64,000 nt of DNA from Streptomyces sp. H27-H1 (GCF_026627445.1 NZ_JAPNLJ010000027.1:47113-111112), one strand, 5' to 3'. Numbered from the stretch's first letter, positions 21,601 to 29,891 are shown. A program made the numbers and translations. Notes: generated by a model from the sequence alone, not told the origin.

Positions 21601-24600
21601 GCCGGGTGGGCGCCATCTATGTGGCCGGCGACCAGGTGTCCCTCGGCTACCTGGGCCGGCCGGGCCTCACCGCCGGCCGGTTCGTCGCGAACCCGTTCGC
21701 CGGCGACGGCTCCCGGATGTACCACACGGGCGACCTCGCCCGCCGCACCCTCGACGGGGAGCTGGAGTTCACCGGCCGCGCGGACGACCAGGTACAGCTC
21801 AAGGGCTTCCGCATCGAGCTCGGTGAGGTCGAGTCCGCGCTGCGCGACCTGGACGGCGTGGTCGACGTGGCCGTCACCGTCGCCGACAGCGGCGACCACC
21901 TGGTCGCGCACGTCGTGGGCCGGGTGCCCGGAGACCTCTCCACGCTCCTCGCCGAGAAGCTGCCCGTGCACATGGTGCCGGGCCGGGTCCTCCCGGTGGA
22001 CTCCCTGCCGCTGACCGTCAACGGCAAGCTGGACCGCAAGGCGCTGACCGAACGGGCCGCGCAGGACGACACCCCGGTCGCCGTCACCGGCTCCGCGCCG
22101 GCCTCGCTGACCTCGCTGGTCGGTATCTTCGCCGACACGCTCTCCCACCCGGCGGCCGACGCCGACACCGACTTCTTCGGCGCCGGCGGCGACAGCATCA
22201 TCGCCATCACCGTGGTCAACCGGGCCAGGGCCCTCGGCCTGCCGATCGCACCCCGCGACGTATTCCTGCTGAAGACGCCGCGGGCACTCGCCGAGCTCCT
22301 GGGCACCCGCGCTCCGCAGGACCACGGATCCGCCGCTACGCCCGCCCCCGCGCGCCGCGAGGACGGCCCGGTGGCGCCCACGCCGATCATCCTGCGCCAG
22401 CGCGCGCTGGGCGGTTCCCTCGACCGCTTCGCCCAGGCCCGGGCGGTGACGGTGGCCGAAGGCACCGCGTTCGCCGACGTCGAGCGAGCCGCCGACGCCG
22501 TACTGGCCGCCCACCCGGCCCTGCGGATGCGGCTGAGCACCGAGCACGGCGTGTGGACCCTGCGCACCGAGCCCGCCCGCACGGCCACCGTCGTCCACGC
22601 GGACACGGCCGACGCCGCGGCCGCCGCGAACGAGGCGGCCGGCCGGCTCGACCCCGAGACGGGGGACGTCACCGCGTTCACCTGGCTCGCGGCGACCGGC
22701 ACCCTGGTGGTCACCGTGCACCACATCGCGGTCGACTCGGTGTCCTGGCTGATCCTGCTGGACGACCTGGCCACCGCCCTGCGCGGGGAGACCCTCGCAC
22801 CCGCGACCACCTCCTACGCCGAGTACGCCGAGGCGCTGACCCTGCGGGCCGCCGGCAGCGCCGACGGCCTCGGACACTGGGACGCCACCCTCCAGGCGCC
22901 GCCCCTGCTGCCCGCGTTCGGCGGGCTGCGCGAGACCACCGTGGTCCTCGGCCCCGAGGCCAGCGACCGGGTGACGCGCACCGCCCCCGCCGCGCTCGGC
23001 ATCGCACTCACCGAGCTGCTGTGCGGCGCGCTGCGCACCGCCCTGACACGGATCCAGCCGTCGCCCACCGATCTCGCGATCGAGCTGGAGCGGCACGGCC
23101 GGGTCGCGGAGCTGGAGCACCACGACTACACCCGTACCGTCGGCTGGTTCACCGCCATCGCGCCCGTCCGGCTCACCGCGCACACCGACCCGGTCGCGGC
23201 CGCCCGCGAGCTCGCCGAGCGGCAGCCGGACGAGTCCGGGCACATCTCCTACGGGCGCCTGCGCTACCTCAACCCGCAGACGGCCCCGCTGCTCACCGCC
23301 CGGCCGCAGGTGCTCTTCAACTACCTCGGCCGGGGCAGCGAGTCCCAGGCGCTGCACATCACCGGCGGCGACCGGGGCAGCCCGTACGCCGTGGAGGTCA
23401 ACGCCTGGACCGACGCGGCCACCGGCAGCCTGCACGCGGCCTTCACCCTCGCCGAGGAGATCCCCGACGAGATCACCGCGCACTGGCTGGACGCCCTGGA
23501 ATCCCTCGCGGAGGCCTCCGCGACGGCGGTACGCACCGCGCCGGTCACCGCGCTCCAGCGAGGCCTGTTCTTCCAGGCCCAGATGGCGGGCACGGCCGGA
23601 CACTACGTCGCGCAGAGCTACTTCGCCCTCGACCGGCGCCTGGACACCGACGCCCTGGCCGAGGCCATGGCCTGGGTGATGGACCGGCATCCGGTCGTCG
23701 GCGCCGGCTTCACGACCGACGACGACGGCAACCCGGTCCAGGTCCTCAGGGCCGGCCGTCGGGCCGGCGTCCACACGGTCGAGCTGTCGGGCGACGAGGA
23801 AGTCGAAGCCCTGCGCGTCCGGGACCGCAACACCGGATTCGACCCGGCCGAACCGCCGCTGATCCGGCTGACCGTGATCCGGCTGCCCGACGGCCGCGAC
23901 GGCCTGCTCCTCAGCTACCACCTGCTGCTGTGGGACGGCTGGTCCCGCGCGATCGTGCTGCGGGACCTGTTCGAGGCCTACCGGGCCGTACTCGCCGGCG
24001 AGAAGCCGGCCGCGACCCCGGCCGTGCCCGGCTTCGAGGACCACGCCCGGAGTCTCGCCGCCAAGGACCCGGCCGTCTCGGAGCGGTTCTGGGCCGAGCA
24101 CCTGACCGGGCTCTCCGGCCCGACACTGCTCGCCGGACCCGCGCCGGCCCTCTCGGACGACCTGCCGCCCGCGCTCGTCCACACCCTCTCCGCGGAGCAG
24201 TCGCAGCTCCTGCGGGAGACGGCCAAGACGCACGGCGTCACCCTGAACTCCGTCCTCACCGGCGCGTTCGGCCTGCTCCTCGGCGCCCACACCGGCCGCG
24301 GCGACGCCGTGTTCGGCGTGACCGTCTCCGGCCGCGAGGGCGAGGGCCTGTCCGACATCGTCGGCGTGCTGCTCAACACCGTGCCCATGTGGACCAGGGC
24401 CCGGCCGCACGACACCGTCAAGGACTACCTGTCGGCCGTCCAGGCGGCCCGGGTCGACGCGATGGAGCACGAGCACCTGGGGCTCGGCGAGATCCAGCGG
24501 GCCAGCGGCCACGACACCCTGTTCGACAACCTGTTCGTGCTCCAGAACTTCCTGGACATGGACGCGCTCGCCGAGATGAACGCCCGCAACGGCATCACCG

Positions 24601-26594
24601 AGGTGAAGTCGGACGACTCCACCCACTACCCGTTCACCTGGGTCGTCACCCCCGGCGACCGGCTCACGGTCAAGCTGGAGCACCGCCACGGCGACACCGA
24701 CAGCGCCCGCGGCCTCCTCGACGACTACGTCGGCGTGCTCCAGGACCTGTGCCGCTCCACCGGACCGGTGGGCGCGCTGCCCGGCCTCGGGCCGGTGCCC
24801 GGGCCCGCCGTCCGCACGGACATCGGCACCGACACGGTCGTCGACCGGTTCGACCAGGCGGCGGACCGCTCACCCGAGCGGATCGCGCTCGTCGCACACG
24901 GCCGGAGCATGACCTTCGCCGAACTCCGTGACCGCAGCCGCCTGCTGGCGGGCGTGCTCGCCGGACGCGGCATCGGACCGGAGCGGACCGTCGGGCTGGC
25001 GATCCCGCGCTCGCCGGACTGGATCGTGGCACTGTTCGCCGTGCTGCGCACCGGAGCCGCGTACGTACCGCTGGAGCTGGACCACCCGGACGAGCGGATC
25101 GCCTCGATCGTCGCGGACGCCCGGCCCGAGGTGATCCTCACCGTCAGCGCCGTCTCACCCAGGCTGACCGGCGACCTGATCGAACTGGACCGGCCCCTTC
25201 CGGACGCCGAACCGCTCGTGACGTTCACGCCGGACGACCCGAACCGGCTGCGCCACCCCGCGTACACGATCTACACCTCCGGTTCGACCGGGAAGCCCAA
25301 GGGCGTCGTGACCGAGTACGCCGGACTCACCAACATGCTGATCAACCACCAGCGCCGCATCTTCGAACCGGTGCTGGCGGAGCACGGCAACCGGGTCTTC
25401 CGGATCGCGCACACCGTGTCCTTCGCCTTCGACATGTCGTGGGAGGAGCTGCTGTGGCTCGCCGACGGCCACGAGGTGCACATCTGCGACGAGGAGCTGC
25501 GCCGCGACGCGACCGGCCTGGTCGAGTACTGCCGTGAGCACGGGATCGACGTGATCAACGTGACCCCGACCTACGCACAGCAGCTGGCGGCCGAAGGCCT
25601 GCTGGACAACCCGGACCGGCGCCCCGCGCTGGTGCTGCTGGGCGGCGAGGCGGTCACCCCGACGCTGTGGCAGCGTCTCGCGGAGACCGGCGGAACGGTC
25701 GGCTACAACCTGTACGGGCCCACCGAATACACCATCAACACCCTGGGGGTCGGCACCTTCGAGTGCCAGGACCCGGTGGTGGGCGTGGCCATCGACAACA
25801 CCGAGGTGTTCGTACTGGACCCGTGGCTGCGGCCGCTGCCGGACGGAGTTCCCGGTGAGCTCTATGTCTCGGGCATCGGCATCGCCCGGGGCTACCTCGG
25901 CCAGCCGGCCCAGACCGCGCACCGGTTCGTCGCGTCCCCGTTCGGCGAGCCCGGCGAGCGCATGTACCGTACCGGCGACCTGGTGGTCCGCCGGCCGGAC
26001 GGGAACCTGATGTACCTCGGCCGCACCGACCAACAGGTCAAGATCCGGGGCCACCGGGTCGAGCTGGGCGAGGTCGAGGCCGCGTTCGCCGCGCACCCGG
26101 CGGTACGGTTCACCGCCGCCGTCGCCCAGCCCGACCCGCAGGTGGACGGCGCCTACCGGCTGGCCGCCTACCTGGTGCTGGACGGCTCCGACCTGGCGGC
26201 CGTCGCCGCCGAGGTGGGCGCCGCACTGCCCGACTACCTGCGCCCGACGCACTACGCTCAGGTCGACGGCATCCCGCTCACGGTGAACGGGAAGGCCGAC
26301 ACCAAGGCGCTGCCGGAGCCCAAGCCGCTCGGAGCGCTGACCACTTCGGGCGAGCGCGGCCCGGAGACCGAGACCGAGGCCGTGGTGTGCGAGTACTTCG
26401 CCGAGGCCCTGGACCTGGACGACGACGAGGTGAGCGCGGTGAGCGACTTCGTGTCCCTCGGGGGACACTCCATGCTGGCCGTACGCCTGGTCGGACTCCT
26501 GCGCCGTGAATTCGGCCCCGCGATCACCATCCGTGATCTGCTCACCCTGCGAACCCCCGAAGCGATTGCCCGGCACCTTGATGACAACTCCTGA
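15672..26594 (+). CDS. cchH: CchH, trimodular coelichelin non-ribosomal peptide synthetase
   Basis: 3640 aa, order A-T-E / C-A-T-E / C-A-T. A1 (about 130-640) has specificity code DINYWGGIGK (formyl-hydroxyornithine). T1 carries Ser682 (LGGDS). E1 has HHVVVDGVSW (about 851). C2 has HHIIADGWS (about 1331). A2 (about 1620-2120) has code DFWN(I)GMVHK (threonine). T2 carries Ser2175. E2 has HHIAVDSVSW. C3 has YHLLLWDGWS (about 2749; first His is Tyr). A3 (about 3056-3545) has code DMENLGLINK (hydroxyornithine). T3 carries Ser3600 (LGGHS). There is no thioesterase domain. Coelichelin is a tetrapeptide, so one module must act twice. The first 125 residues are an unassigned leader. The stop lies 14 nt inside cchI. 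Confidence 0.97.
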   Translation: MMEPSARLVLISPTRLADVRRRTGGYSDRTIAEACAIGLAYWATGESPDGIDLVSGTLFADVLGWVENGGAAPSGWQTGEAAPDGMAITLPEGVLTSDAQLALDDLADFPDRPLGTISPSGVTERLVTLAEWNDTGADRLRPTIVEMFREQARVRPDAVAIVDENRSLTYRQAAELSAQLAHHLIGRGLDSEQVVGISLGRSADMVIGLLGVLQAGCAFVPLDPQWPAARRAVVIDDARVVVQLNDSGEHDPAEPAAVAVDLDDWLYTAHPIEATGVTAHGNSLAYVIFTSGSTGRPKGAMIRHEAISERLLWQVNEILGFGHDDASLFKAPLSFDISINEIFLPLVCGGRLVVLRPGGERDPHHLLSVIAEHRVTFTYLVSSMLDVLLEIAGDSDRLDSMRHVWCGGEVLTPELYERYRTRLDIPMYHGYGPAETTIGVSHVIYRGEAERLSTSIGKANPNTQLYVLDDELRPVPVGVGGELYVGGFLLGRGYVGAPGLTASRFVANPFGDDGSRLYRTGDLARFAPDGSLDFLGRADNQIKIRGMRLELEDVEVGLAEHPGVRHTCVIAKKNSAGGTYLVGYVIPAAGAGELRADEVKAWATGHMVEYMVPAHIVVMTQFPLTANGKLDRRALPEPEVATGVFVRPSTDDERAVCTAVASVLRLEAVGVDQDFFQLGGDSILAISLLSALREAGLYVTAGQIFANSVLGALAAVASREDVARVDHGDVATGCVTGSPVVQWLGRTTDTIDGFVQAVALNTPADLTAEALAAVLDSVVTRHDMLRARLVRGDRWSFDIPQAHGTTADWQQSDLPLEACVALATEGLDPDNGVMLRAVWRREAHQLVVVVHHVVVDGVSWRVLMEDLATAWRQFTAGEEIELPAVGTSFRRWTQLLEGAEFDADRAYFERPLPGPDARLGRRAPSQTDTVERERSRTLTLGSEATAALLGEIPAKFHAGVNDVLLTALAVTLARWRRDRGQEQTFAHIELEGHGREGRHVAGAAGIEPELSRTVGWFTTLFPVTVDPGTTGDFTAPQYLAAALKAVKEDLARVPSNGVSYGALRYLADVAFTAPAPQVLFNYLGRFDAGSSGDWQLSGTTGQLGEKRDPRMRLPRALEFNAIAEPAATGEYELVTTITWPEGMFTEEDVEAIGGYFEAALTALAALEQGGHSPSDFPLVRLTQADVDALDGPALRAVLPLTPLQEGLYFHSVFDDDSAGSYVEQQLLTLEGELDAGRLAAATTRLLALYPNLAARFTALADGRVVSVLESGAEAPFTTLDRPGITDEELHDLAERDRRAGFDLAAGPLMRFTLVRDPLSGRNVLVQTVHHIIADGWSVPPMLRALLAEYHAPGSTYPLSGFPDYVGWLAARDADESDRIWGAELAGLPGPSLVAEEHTPSDRFADTSAQPEHDIDAAARSAGVPLSVAVHSAWAVTLGGILHSADVVFGSTVSGRDADVPGIGDMVGLFINTIPLRARWAAGTTARELLSSVREHQGAVLPHQHVSLARIGRQAGVGSLFDTLVVFDVATDVAALRRTGDTLAVTGLVNEGAPHYPLTLVVERSLDGRPRFNLIYDGELLRESSAQDILSRFTHTLTGLLTRPDAPVGELAPEDGRTPARITPATLGELFDAAADRDPAATAVTQCALDGTTRSLTYGELADAKNELAAALRAAGVRPGRRVAVAVPRTIEQVIALVAIVSAGGAYVPLDMAYPDGRLEYVLADAAPQVVLVDRGQRERFTALLERAGVSARVLVQGDELPEEAAESAADEVSWHDPAYVIYTSGSTGKPKGVVVPHSSVVTLLANTQPDMDFGPDDVWVQFHSYSFDFAVWELWGALVHGGELLVPDYGLTRSPVDFHRLVRERSVTVLNQTPSAFYQFVEADRHAGEPLPALRRVIFGGEALDLGRLRGWVERHGAASPELVNMYGITETTVHVTHRVLTEEDFGPGDEVSPIGGPIPGLATYLLDDRLRPVRPGRVGAIYVAGDQVSLGYLGRPGLTAGRFVANPFAGDGSRMYHTGDLARRTLDGELEFTGRADDQVQLKGFRIELGEVESALRDLDGVVDVAVTVADSGDHLVAHVVGRVPGDLSTLLAEKLPVHMVPGRVLPVDSLPLTVNGKLDRKALTERAAQDDTPVAVTGSAPASLTSLVGIFADTLSHPAADADTDFFGAGGDSIIAITVVNRARALGLPIAPRDVFLLKTPRALAELLGTRAPQDHGSAATPAPARREDGPVAPTPIILRQRALGGSLDRFAQARAVTVAEGTAFADVERAADAVLAAHPALRMRLSTEHGVWTLRTEPARTATVVHADTADAAAAANEAAGRLDPETGDVTAFTWLAATGTLVVTVHHIAVDSVSWLILLDDLATALRGETLAPATTSYAEYAEALTLRAAGSADGLGHWDATLQAPPLLPAFGGLRETTVVLGPEASDRVTRTAPAALGIALTELLCGALRTALTRIQPSPTDLAIELERHGRVAELEHHDYTRTVGWFTAIAPVRLTAHTDPVAAARELAERQPDESGHISYGRLRYLNPQTAPLLTARPQVLFNYLGRGSESQALHITGGDRGSPYAVEVNAWTDAATGSLHAAFTLAEEIPDEITAHWLDALESLAEASATAVRTAPVTALQRGLFFQAQMAGTAGHYVAQSYFALDRRLDTDALAEAMAWVMDRHPVVGAGFTTDDDGNPVQVLRAGRRAGVHTVELSGDEEVEALRVRDRNTGFDPAEPPLIRLTVIRLPDGRDGLLLSYHLLLWDGWSRAIVLRDLFEAYRAVLAGEKPAATPAVPGFEDHARSLAAKDPAVSERFWAEHLTGLSGPTLLAGPAPALSDDLPPALVHTLSAEQSQLLRETAKTHGVTLNSVLTGAFGLLLGAHTGRGDAVFGVTVSGREGEGLSDIVGVLLNTVPMWTRARPHDTVKDYLSAVQAARVDAMEHEHLGLGEIQRASGHDTLFDNLFVLQNFLDMDALAEMNARNGITEVKSDDSTHYPFTWVVTPGDRLTVKLEHRHGDTDSARGLLDDYVGVLQDLCRSTGPVGALPGLGPVPGPAVRTDIGTDTVVDRFDQAADRSPERIALVAHGRSMTFAELRDRSRLLAGVLAGRGIGPERTVGLAIPRSPDWIVALFAVLRTGAAYVPLELDHPDERIASIVADARPEVILTVSAVSPRLTGDLIELDRPLPDAEPLVTFTPDDPNRLRHPAYTIYTSGSTGKPKGVVTEYAGLTNMLINHQRRIFEPVLAEHGNRVFRIAHTVSFAFDMSWEELLWLADGHEVHICDEELRRDATGLVEYCREHGIDVINVTPTYAQQLAAEGLLDNPDRRPALVLLGGEAVTPTLWQRLAETGGTVGYNLYGPTEYTINTLGVGTFECQDPVVGVAIDNTEVFVLDPWLRPLPDGVPGELYVSGIGIARGYLGQPAQTAHRFVASPFGEPGERMYRTGDLVVRRPDGNLMYLGRTDQQVKIRGHRVELGEVEAAFAAHPAVRFTAAVAQPDPQVDGAYRLAAYLVLDGSDLAAVAAEVGAALPDYLRPTHYAQVDGIPLTVNGKADTKALPEPKPLGALTTSGERGPETETEAVVCEYFAEALDLDDDEVSAVSDFVSLGGHSMLAVRLVGLLRREFGPAITIRDLLTLRTPEAIARHLDDNS

Positions 26595-28284
26595 CGTCCA
26601 GAGATCCCGCAGCGCGGGATCCGACATCCTCCGGACCGCCATACGCCGCAACACCGGCGCCATGGTCTGGGGAACCGTCCTCATGGGCCTGTACCAGGCC
26701 GGCGAGACGGCCTTCCCCATCGCGCTCGGCCTGATCGTCGATCACACGATGCGCGAGCGGAGCCCGGCGGCCCTCGCCCTCTCGATCGCCGCGCTGGCCG
26801 TGATCATCACGACCGTCTCGCTGTCGTGGCGGTTCGGCATGCGCATCCTGCAGAAGGCCAACACGACCGAGGCCCACCACTGGAGGGTGCGGGTCGCGGC
26901 CTGCGGCCTGCAGCCGGTGGCCCGGGACGTCGACCTCAAGTCCGGCGAAGTGCTCACCATCGCCACCGAGGACGCGGACCAGACCTCCGACATCGTCGAG
27001 GTCGTACCGATGCTGATCAGCTCCTCGGTCGCGGTGCTGGTCGCGGCGGTCGCGCTGAGCCTGGCGGACCTGCGGCTCGGCCTGCTGGTCATGGTCGGAT
27101 CGGCTCTCATCCTCTCGACCCTCGGAGTGATGTCGAAGCGGATCGGCAGCAGCACCCAGGAGCAGCAGGCCCGGGTGGCGCGGGCGGGTGCGAAGGTCGC
27201 CGACCTGATCACCGGCCTGCGCCCGCTGCACGGCTTCGGCGGCAACCACGCGGCGTTCCGGTCCTACCGGAAGGTCAGCACGGAGGCGAAGCAGCAGGCG
27301 ATCACCGTCGCCCGGGTGAACGGCGTCTACACGGGCACCGCGCTGGCGCTGAACGCGAGCCTCGCGGCCTCGGTGACCCTGACCGCCGGCTGGCTGGCCT
27401 TCGACGGGCAGATCAGCATCGGGGAACTCGTCATGGCCGTGGGCCTGGCGCAGTTCATCATGGAGCCGCTCCGGCTGTTCTCGGACATGCCGAAGTACGT
27501 GATGATGGCGCGCGCTTCGGCGGAGCGGATGGCCCTGGTGCTGTCCGCCCCGCCGGTGGCGGCCCCGGGGACGGCCCGCCCGGCACCCGGCGGGAACCTG
27601 GAGATCGACTGCGTCAGGTACGAGTCCCTCCAGGGCCTGAAGTTCCAGGTCCCGGCAGGCGAGTTCACGGCGATCGCGGTCTACCAGCCTCGGGCGGCCG
27701 CCGAGCTCGCCTCGATCCTGGCCGTGAACGTGCCGCCGGCCGCGTACGGCGGAGTGGTGCGGCTCGACGGGCAGGACCTCGCGGACCTGTCGGTCGAGGC
27801 GGTCCGCGAACTGATGCTGGTGAACCCGTACGACGGGGAGATCTTCGCGGGAACCCTCCGTACGAACATCGACCCCTCGGGCACCAGCCGGACGGTCGCC
27901 GAGGCCGTCGAGGCGTCCATGCTGACCGATGTCGTCGCCCTGCACCGCGAGGGACTCGACTACGAGGTCCGCGACCGCGGCTCGAACCTCTCCGGAGGAC
28001 AGCGCCAACGGCTCTCGCTGGCACGGGCGCTGGCCGCGGACTCCGACGTACTCGTCCTGCGGGACCCGACCACGGCCGTGGACGCGGTCACCGAGCAGCT
28101 CGTCGCACGCAGGATCGCGGAGCTGCGCCGGGGCCGCACCACCGTCGTCATCACCAGCAGTCCGGCCCTGCTGGACGCCGCCGACCGGGTCCTCGTCCTG
28201 GACGAGGGCGTCGTCACGGCCGAAGGCACGCACCGCCAACTGCTGGCCGACGACCCGGCGTACTGCCTGGCGGTGACCCGGTGA
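26581..28284 (+). CDS. cchI: CchI, half ABC exporter with no Walker A but intact LSGGQ
   Basis: 567 aa from the ATG at 26581, overlapping the cchH stop by 14 nt. Six membrane segments (about 25-300), then a nucleotide-binding domain. Where GxxGxGKT should be, the sequence reads AVYQPRAAAEL (about 366). Walker B is VLVLRDPT instead of LDEPT (about 490), and the H-loop His is replaced (VVITSSP, about 522). The signature NLSGGQRQR (about 470) is perfect. These are complementary to the defects of CchG, arguing for a CchG-CchI heterodimeric exporter with a single hydrolytic site. The gene ends in 8-bp tandem repeats before a very strong terminator. Confidence 0.9.
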   Translation: MTTPDVQRSRSAGSDILRTAIRRNTGAMVWGTVLMGLYQAGETAFPIALGLIVDHTMRERSPAALALSIAALAVIITTVSLSWRFGMRILQKANTTEAHHWRVRVAACGLQPVARDVDLKSGEVLTIATEDADQTSDIVEVVPMLISSSVAVLVAAVALSLADLRLGLLVMVGSALILSTLGVMSKRIGSSTQEQQARVARAGAKVADLITGLRPLHGFGGNHAAFRSYRKVSTEAKQQAITVARVNGVYTGTALALNASLAASVTLTAGWLAFDGQISIGELVMAVGLAQFIMEPLRLFSDMPKYVMMARASAERMALVLSAPPVAAPGTARPAPGGNLEIDCVRYESLQGLKFQVPAGEFTAIAVYQPRAAAELASILAVNVPPAAYGGVVRLDGQDLADLSVEAVRELMLVNPYDGEIFAGTLRTNIDPSGTSRTVAEAVEASMLTDVVALHREGLDYEVRDRGSNLSGGQRQRLSLARALAADSDVLVLRDPTTAVDAVTEQLVARRIAELRRGRTTVVITSSPALLDAADRVLVLDEGVVTAEGTHRQLLADDPAYCLAVTR

Positions 28285-28303
28285 CCCGGTGACCCGGTGA
28301 CCC
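28272..28303 (+). repeat. Four tandem copies of GGTGACCC across the cchI stop
   Basis: The 8-bp unit GGTGACCC is repeated four times and supplies the cchI stop codon (TGA 28282-28284) in its second copy. Because 8 is not a multiple of 3, slippage by one unit shifts the frame. Confidence 0.85.
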
Positions 28304-28308
28304 GGCAC

Positions 28309-28373
28309 TGACGCATGACGGGGCCCGGGGGGCCCGGCGACCTGCCGGGCCCCCCGGGCCCCGTCATGCGTCA
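28309..28373. terminator. Perfect 30-bp inverted repeat between convergent cchI and cchJ
   Basis: The arm at 28309-28338 (starting TGACGCATGACGGGGCCC) is exactly complementary to 28344-28373 around a 5-nt loop (GACCT). It is GC-rich and has no U-run. It sits between the tails of cchI (+) and cchJ (-) and should act as a bidirectional terminator. Confidence 0.9.
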
Positions 28374-28381
28374 GGCGTTCG

Positions 28382-29494
28382 TCAGGCCAGCGCCCAGGCG
28401 ACATCCCTGAGGAGGGCCTGCCGCCAGCCCGCCCGGTCGTGTCCCGATGCCGAGGTGGACCTCCGTACGGTCGCACCGGCCCGCTCCGTCAGGGCTTCGA
28501 TCAGCTCGCAGTGGCGGCGCATGCGCGTCTCGTGCTCGCCCAGGTCGAACGCGATCCTCAGTCCGGCCGGAGCGGGGCGCTCCCTCAGGCGTTCGGCGAG
28601 GGCGCCGCCGGCCGGACCGCCCAGGGGGTCCGCCGGCTCCCCGGCCTCCGGGGTCCACCAGAACGACCCCGACTGGCAGGCGACGCGGGACACCAGCTCC
28701 GGGAACTCCAGCGCCGCGTACACCGCGCTCAGGCCGCCGAGGCTCTGCCCGGCGACCACCAGCCGGCCCAGGTCCGCGGGCACCCCGCTGTCCGCCACCA
28801 GCGGCAGCAGTTCGTCCCGTACCGCCTCCCACAGCTCGGGCCGGCAGCCGAACTCGGCCCGCCGGTCCTTGGCCGGTACGAACACCAGCGTGAGCGGGGG
28901 CATCTCGCCGGCGGCGAAGGCCGCGTCGAAGGCGGCCATGGCCGGGTGCAGGTACAGCCAGTCGTCCCCGTCGAGCAGCAGGACCACCGGCCCGCCGCCG
29001 CCCACCGGGTGGACCCGCACGGTGCGCCGGCCGCCGAGCCGTTCGCTGGCCCAGCGGATCCGGGTGCTCGGCAGGGGCAGTACGTCGTCGGCGGCGACGG
29101 CCGGCCAGTGCGGCTGGGGCGGAGCGTCCGGGGTGGCGGCGATGGAGCGGTCGCCGCCGGCCCCGGCCGGGTTGAGCGGATCGGCGTACGAACCGTCATC
29201 GGCGAGGAACCGGTAGGTCACTCGGAGCCGTGCGGGCATGCGCACCTCGGCGTACCAGCAGTCCGTGTCGCGCCACCGGAGCAGCGGTACCGGATCCGAC
29301 CAGCTTTCGAACTCGATGACCGCGGGGGTGCCGCGCCACAGGAACAGAGCGACCCAACCGCCGTCGCCGGAAGGCACGGACGCGGGAGTCGCGGCCGCCC
29401 AGAACTCATCGGTGCCGGGCGTGCCGGGCAGGTCGAACGCGGCGAAGGGGCTCTCCGAGCCGTCCTCGGCCCGTATCCGTTCGAGTGCACGCAT
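28382..29494 (-). CDS. cchJ: CchJ, ferri-coelichelin/enterochelin-type esterase
   Basis: 370 aa. The N-terminal domain (about 1-150, PVPLLRWRDTDCWYAEVRMP ... VTYRFLADDG) resembles the enterochelin esterase N-terminal domain. The C-terminal alpha/beta-hydrolase has nucleophile elbow GQSLGG (about 245) and a late catalytic His in SASGHDRAGWRQAL. No signal peptide, so cytoplasmic. In the known coelichelin cluster the homologue is thought to help release iron or process the product, although coelichelin itself is not a trilactone, so the substrate is inferred. The ATG follows AAGGAGG, with an iron box 46 bp upstream. Confidence 0.88.
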   Translation of the reverse strand: MRALERIRAEDGSESPFAAFDLPGTPGTDEFWAAATPASVPSGDGGWVALFLWRGTPAVIEFESWSDPVPLLRWRDTDCWYAEVRMPARLRVTYRFLADDGSYADPLNPAGAGGDRSIAATPDAPPQPHWPAVAADDVLPLPSTRIRWASERLGGRRTVRVHPVGGGGPVVLLLDGDDWLYLHPAMAAFDAAFAAGEMPPLTLVFVPAKDRRAEFGCRPELWEAVRDELLPLVADSGVPADLGRLVVAGQSLGGLSAVYAALEFPELVSRVACQSGSFWWTPEAGEPADPLGGPAGGALAERLRERPAPAGLRIAFDLGEHETRMRRHCELIEALTERAGATVRRSTSASGHDRAGWRQALLRDVAWALA

Positions 29495-29539
29495 CGGTGC
29501 CTCCTTGTGAGGGGGAAGGGGAAACGTTAAGCTCTATAA

Positions 29540-29558
29540 TTAGGGGAGCCTAACCTAA
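29540..29558 (-). promoter_or_regulatory. DmdR iron box between cchJ and cchK
   Basis: Minus-strand TTAGGTTAGGCTCCCCTAA is a near-perfect iron box, 46 bp upstream of the cchJ ATG and 121 bp upstream of cchK. It probably serves cchJ and may also affect cchK. Confidence 0.88.
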
Positions 29559-29678
29559 GTGTGAGGCTCTCTTCATTCTCGATCGACCTTCCCTGCGGGC
29601 GCGGCGCCCGCTGTCGGGCTGCGCGCCGCACACCGACGGCACCTGCCGGTCCCATCGGGCTCCAGGAGGAACCCCAGC

Positions 29679-29891
29679 ATGAGCACCAACCCGTTCGACG
29701 ATGCCGAAGGCCGTTTCCTGGTCCTGGTGAACGACGAGGGGCAGCACTCCCTTTGGCCCTCCTTCGCCGAGGTGCCCGGAGGGTGGGCGGTAGCCCTCGT
29801 CGAGACCACCCGTGAGGCGTGCCTGGAGTTCATCGAGTCGAGCTGGACCGACCTTCGCCCCCGCTCCCTCTCGGCGACCGTCGAGGTCTGA
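29679..29891 (+). CDS. cchK: CchK, MbtH-like NRPS chaperone
   Basis: 70 aa, ATG 9 nt after AGGAGGA. All MbtH hallmarks are visible: NPFDDAEGRFLVLVNDEGQ, HSLWPSFAEVPGGW and ESSWTDLRP. MbtH proteins bind adenylation domains of NRPS enzymes and are needed for their activity or solubility; this one is the dedicated partner of CchH. It stands apart from cchH, divergent from cchJ, and is followed by the iron box that opens the isochorismatase-arg arm. Confidence 0.95.
   Translation: MSTNPFDDAEGRFLVLVNDEGQHSLWPSFAEVPGGWAVALVETTREACLEFIESSWTDLRPRSLSATVEV

Noticed and set aside
19623..24689. A 1688-codon open frame on the minus strand opposite cchH, and similar long frames (for example 15669-18668)
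   Set aside because: Antisense shadows caused by extreme GC bias at third codon positions; composition is low complexity and no domain is recognisable, whereas the + strand reads as canonical NRPS domains.
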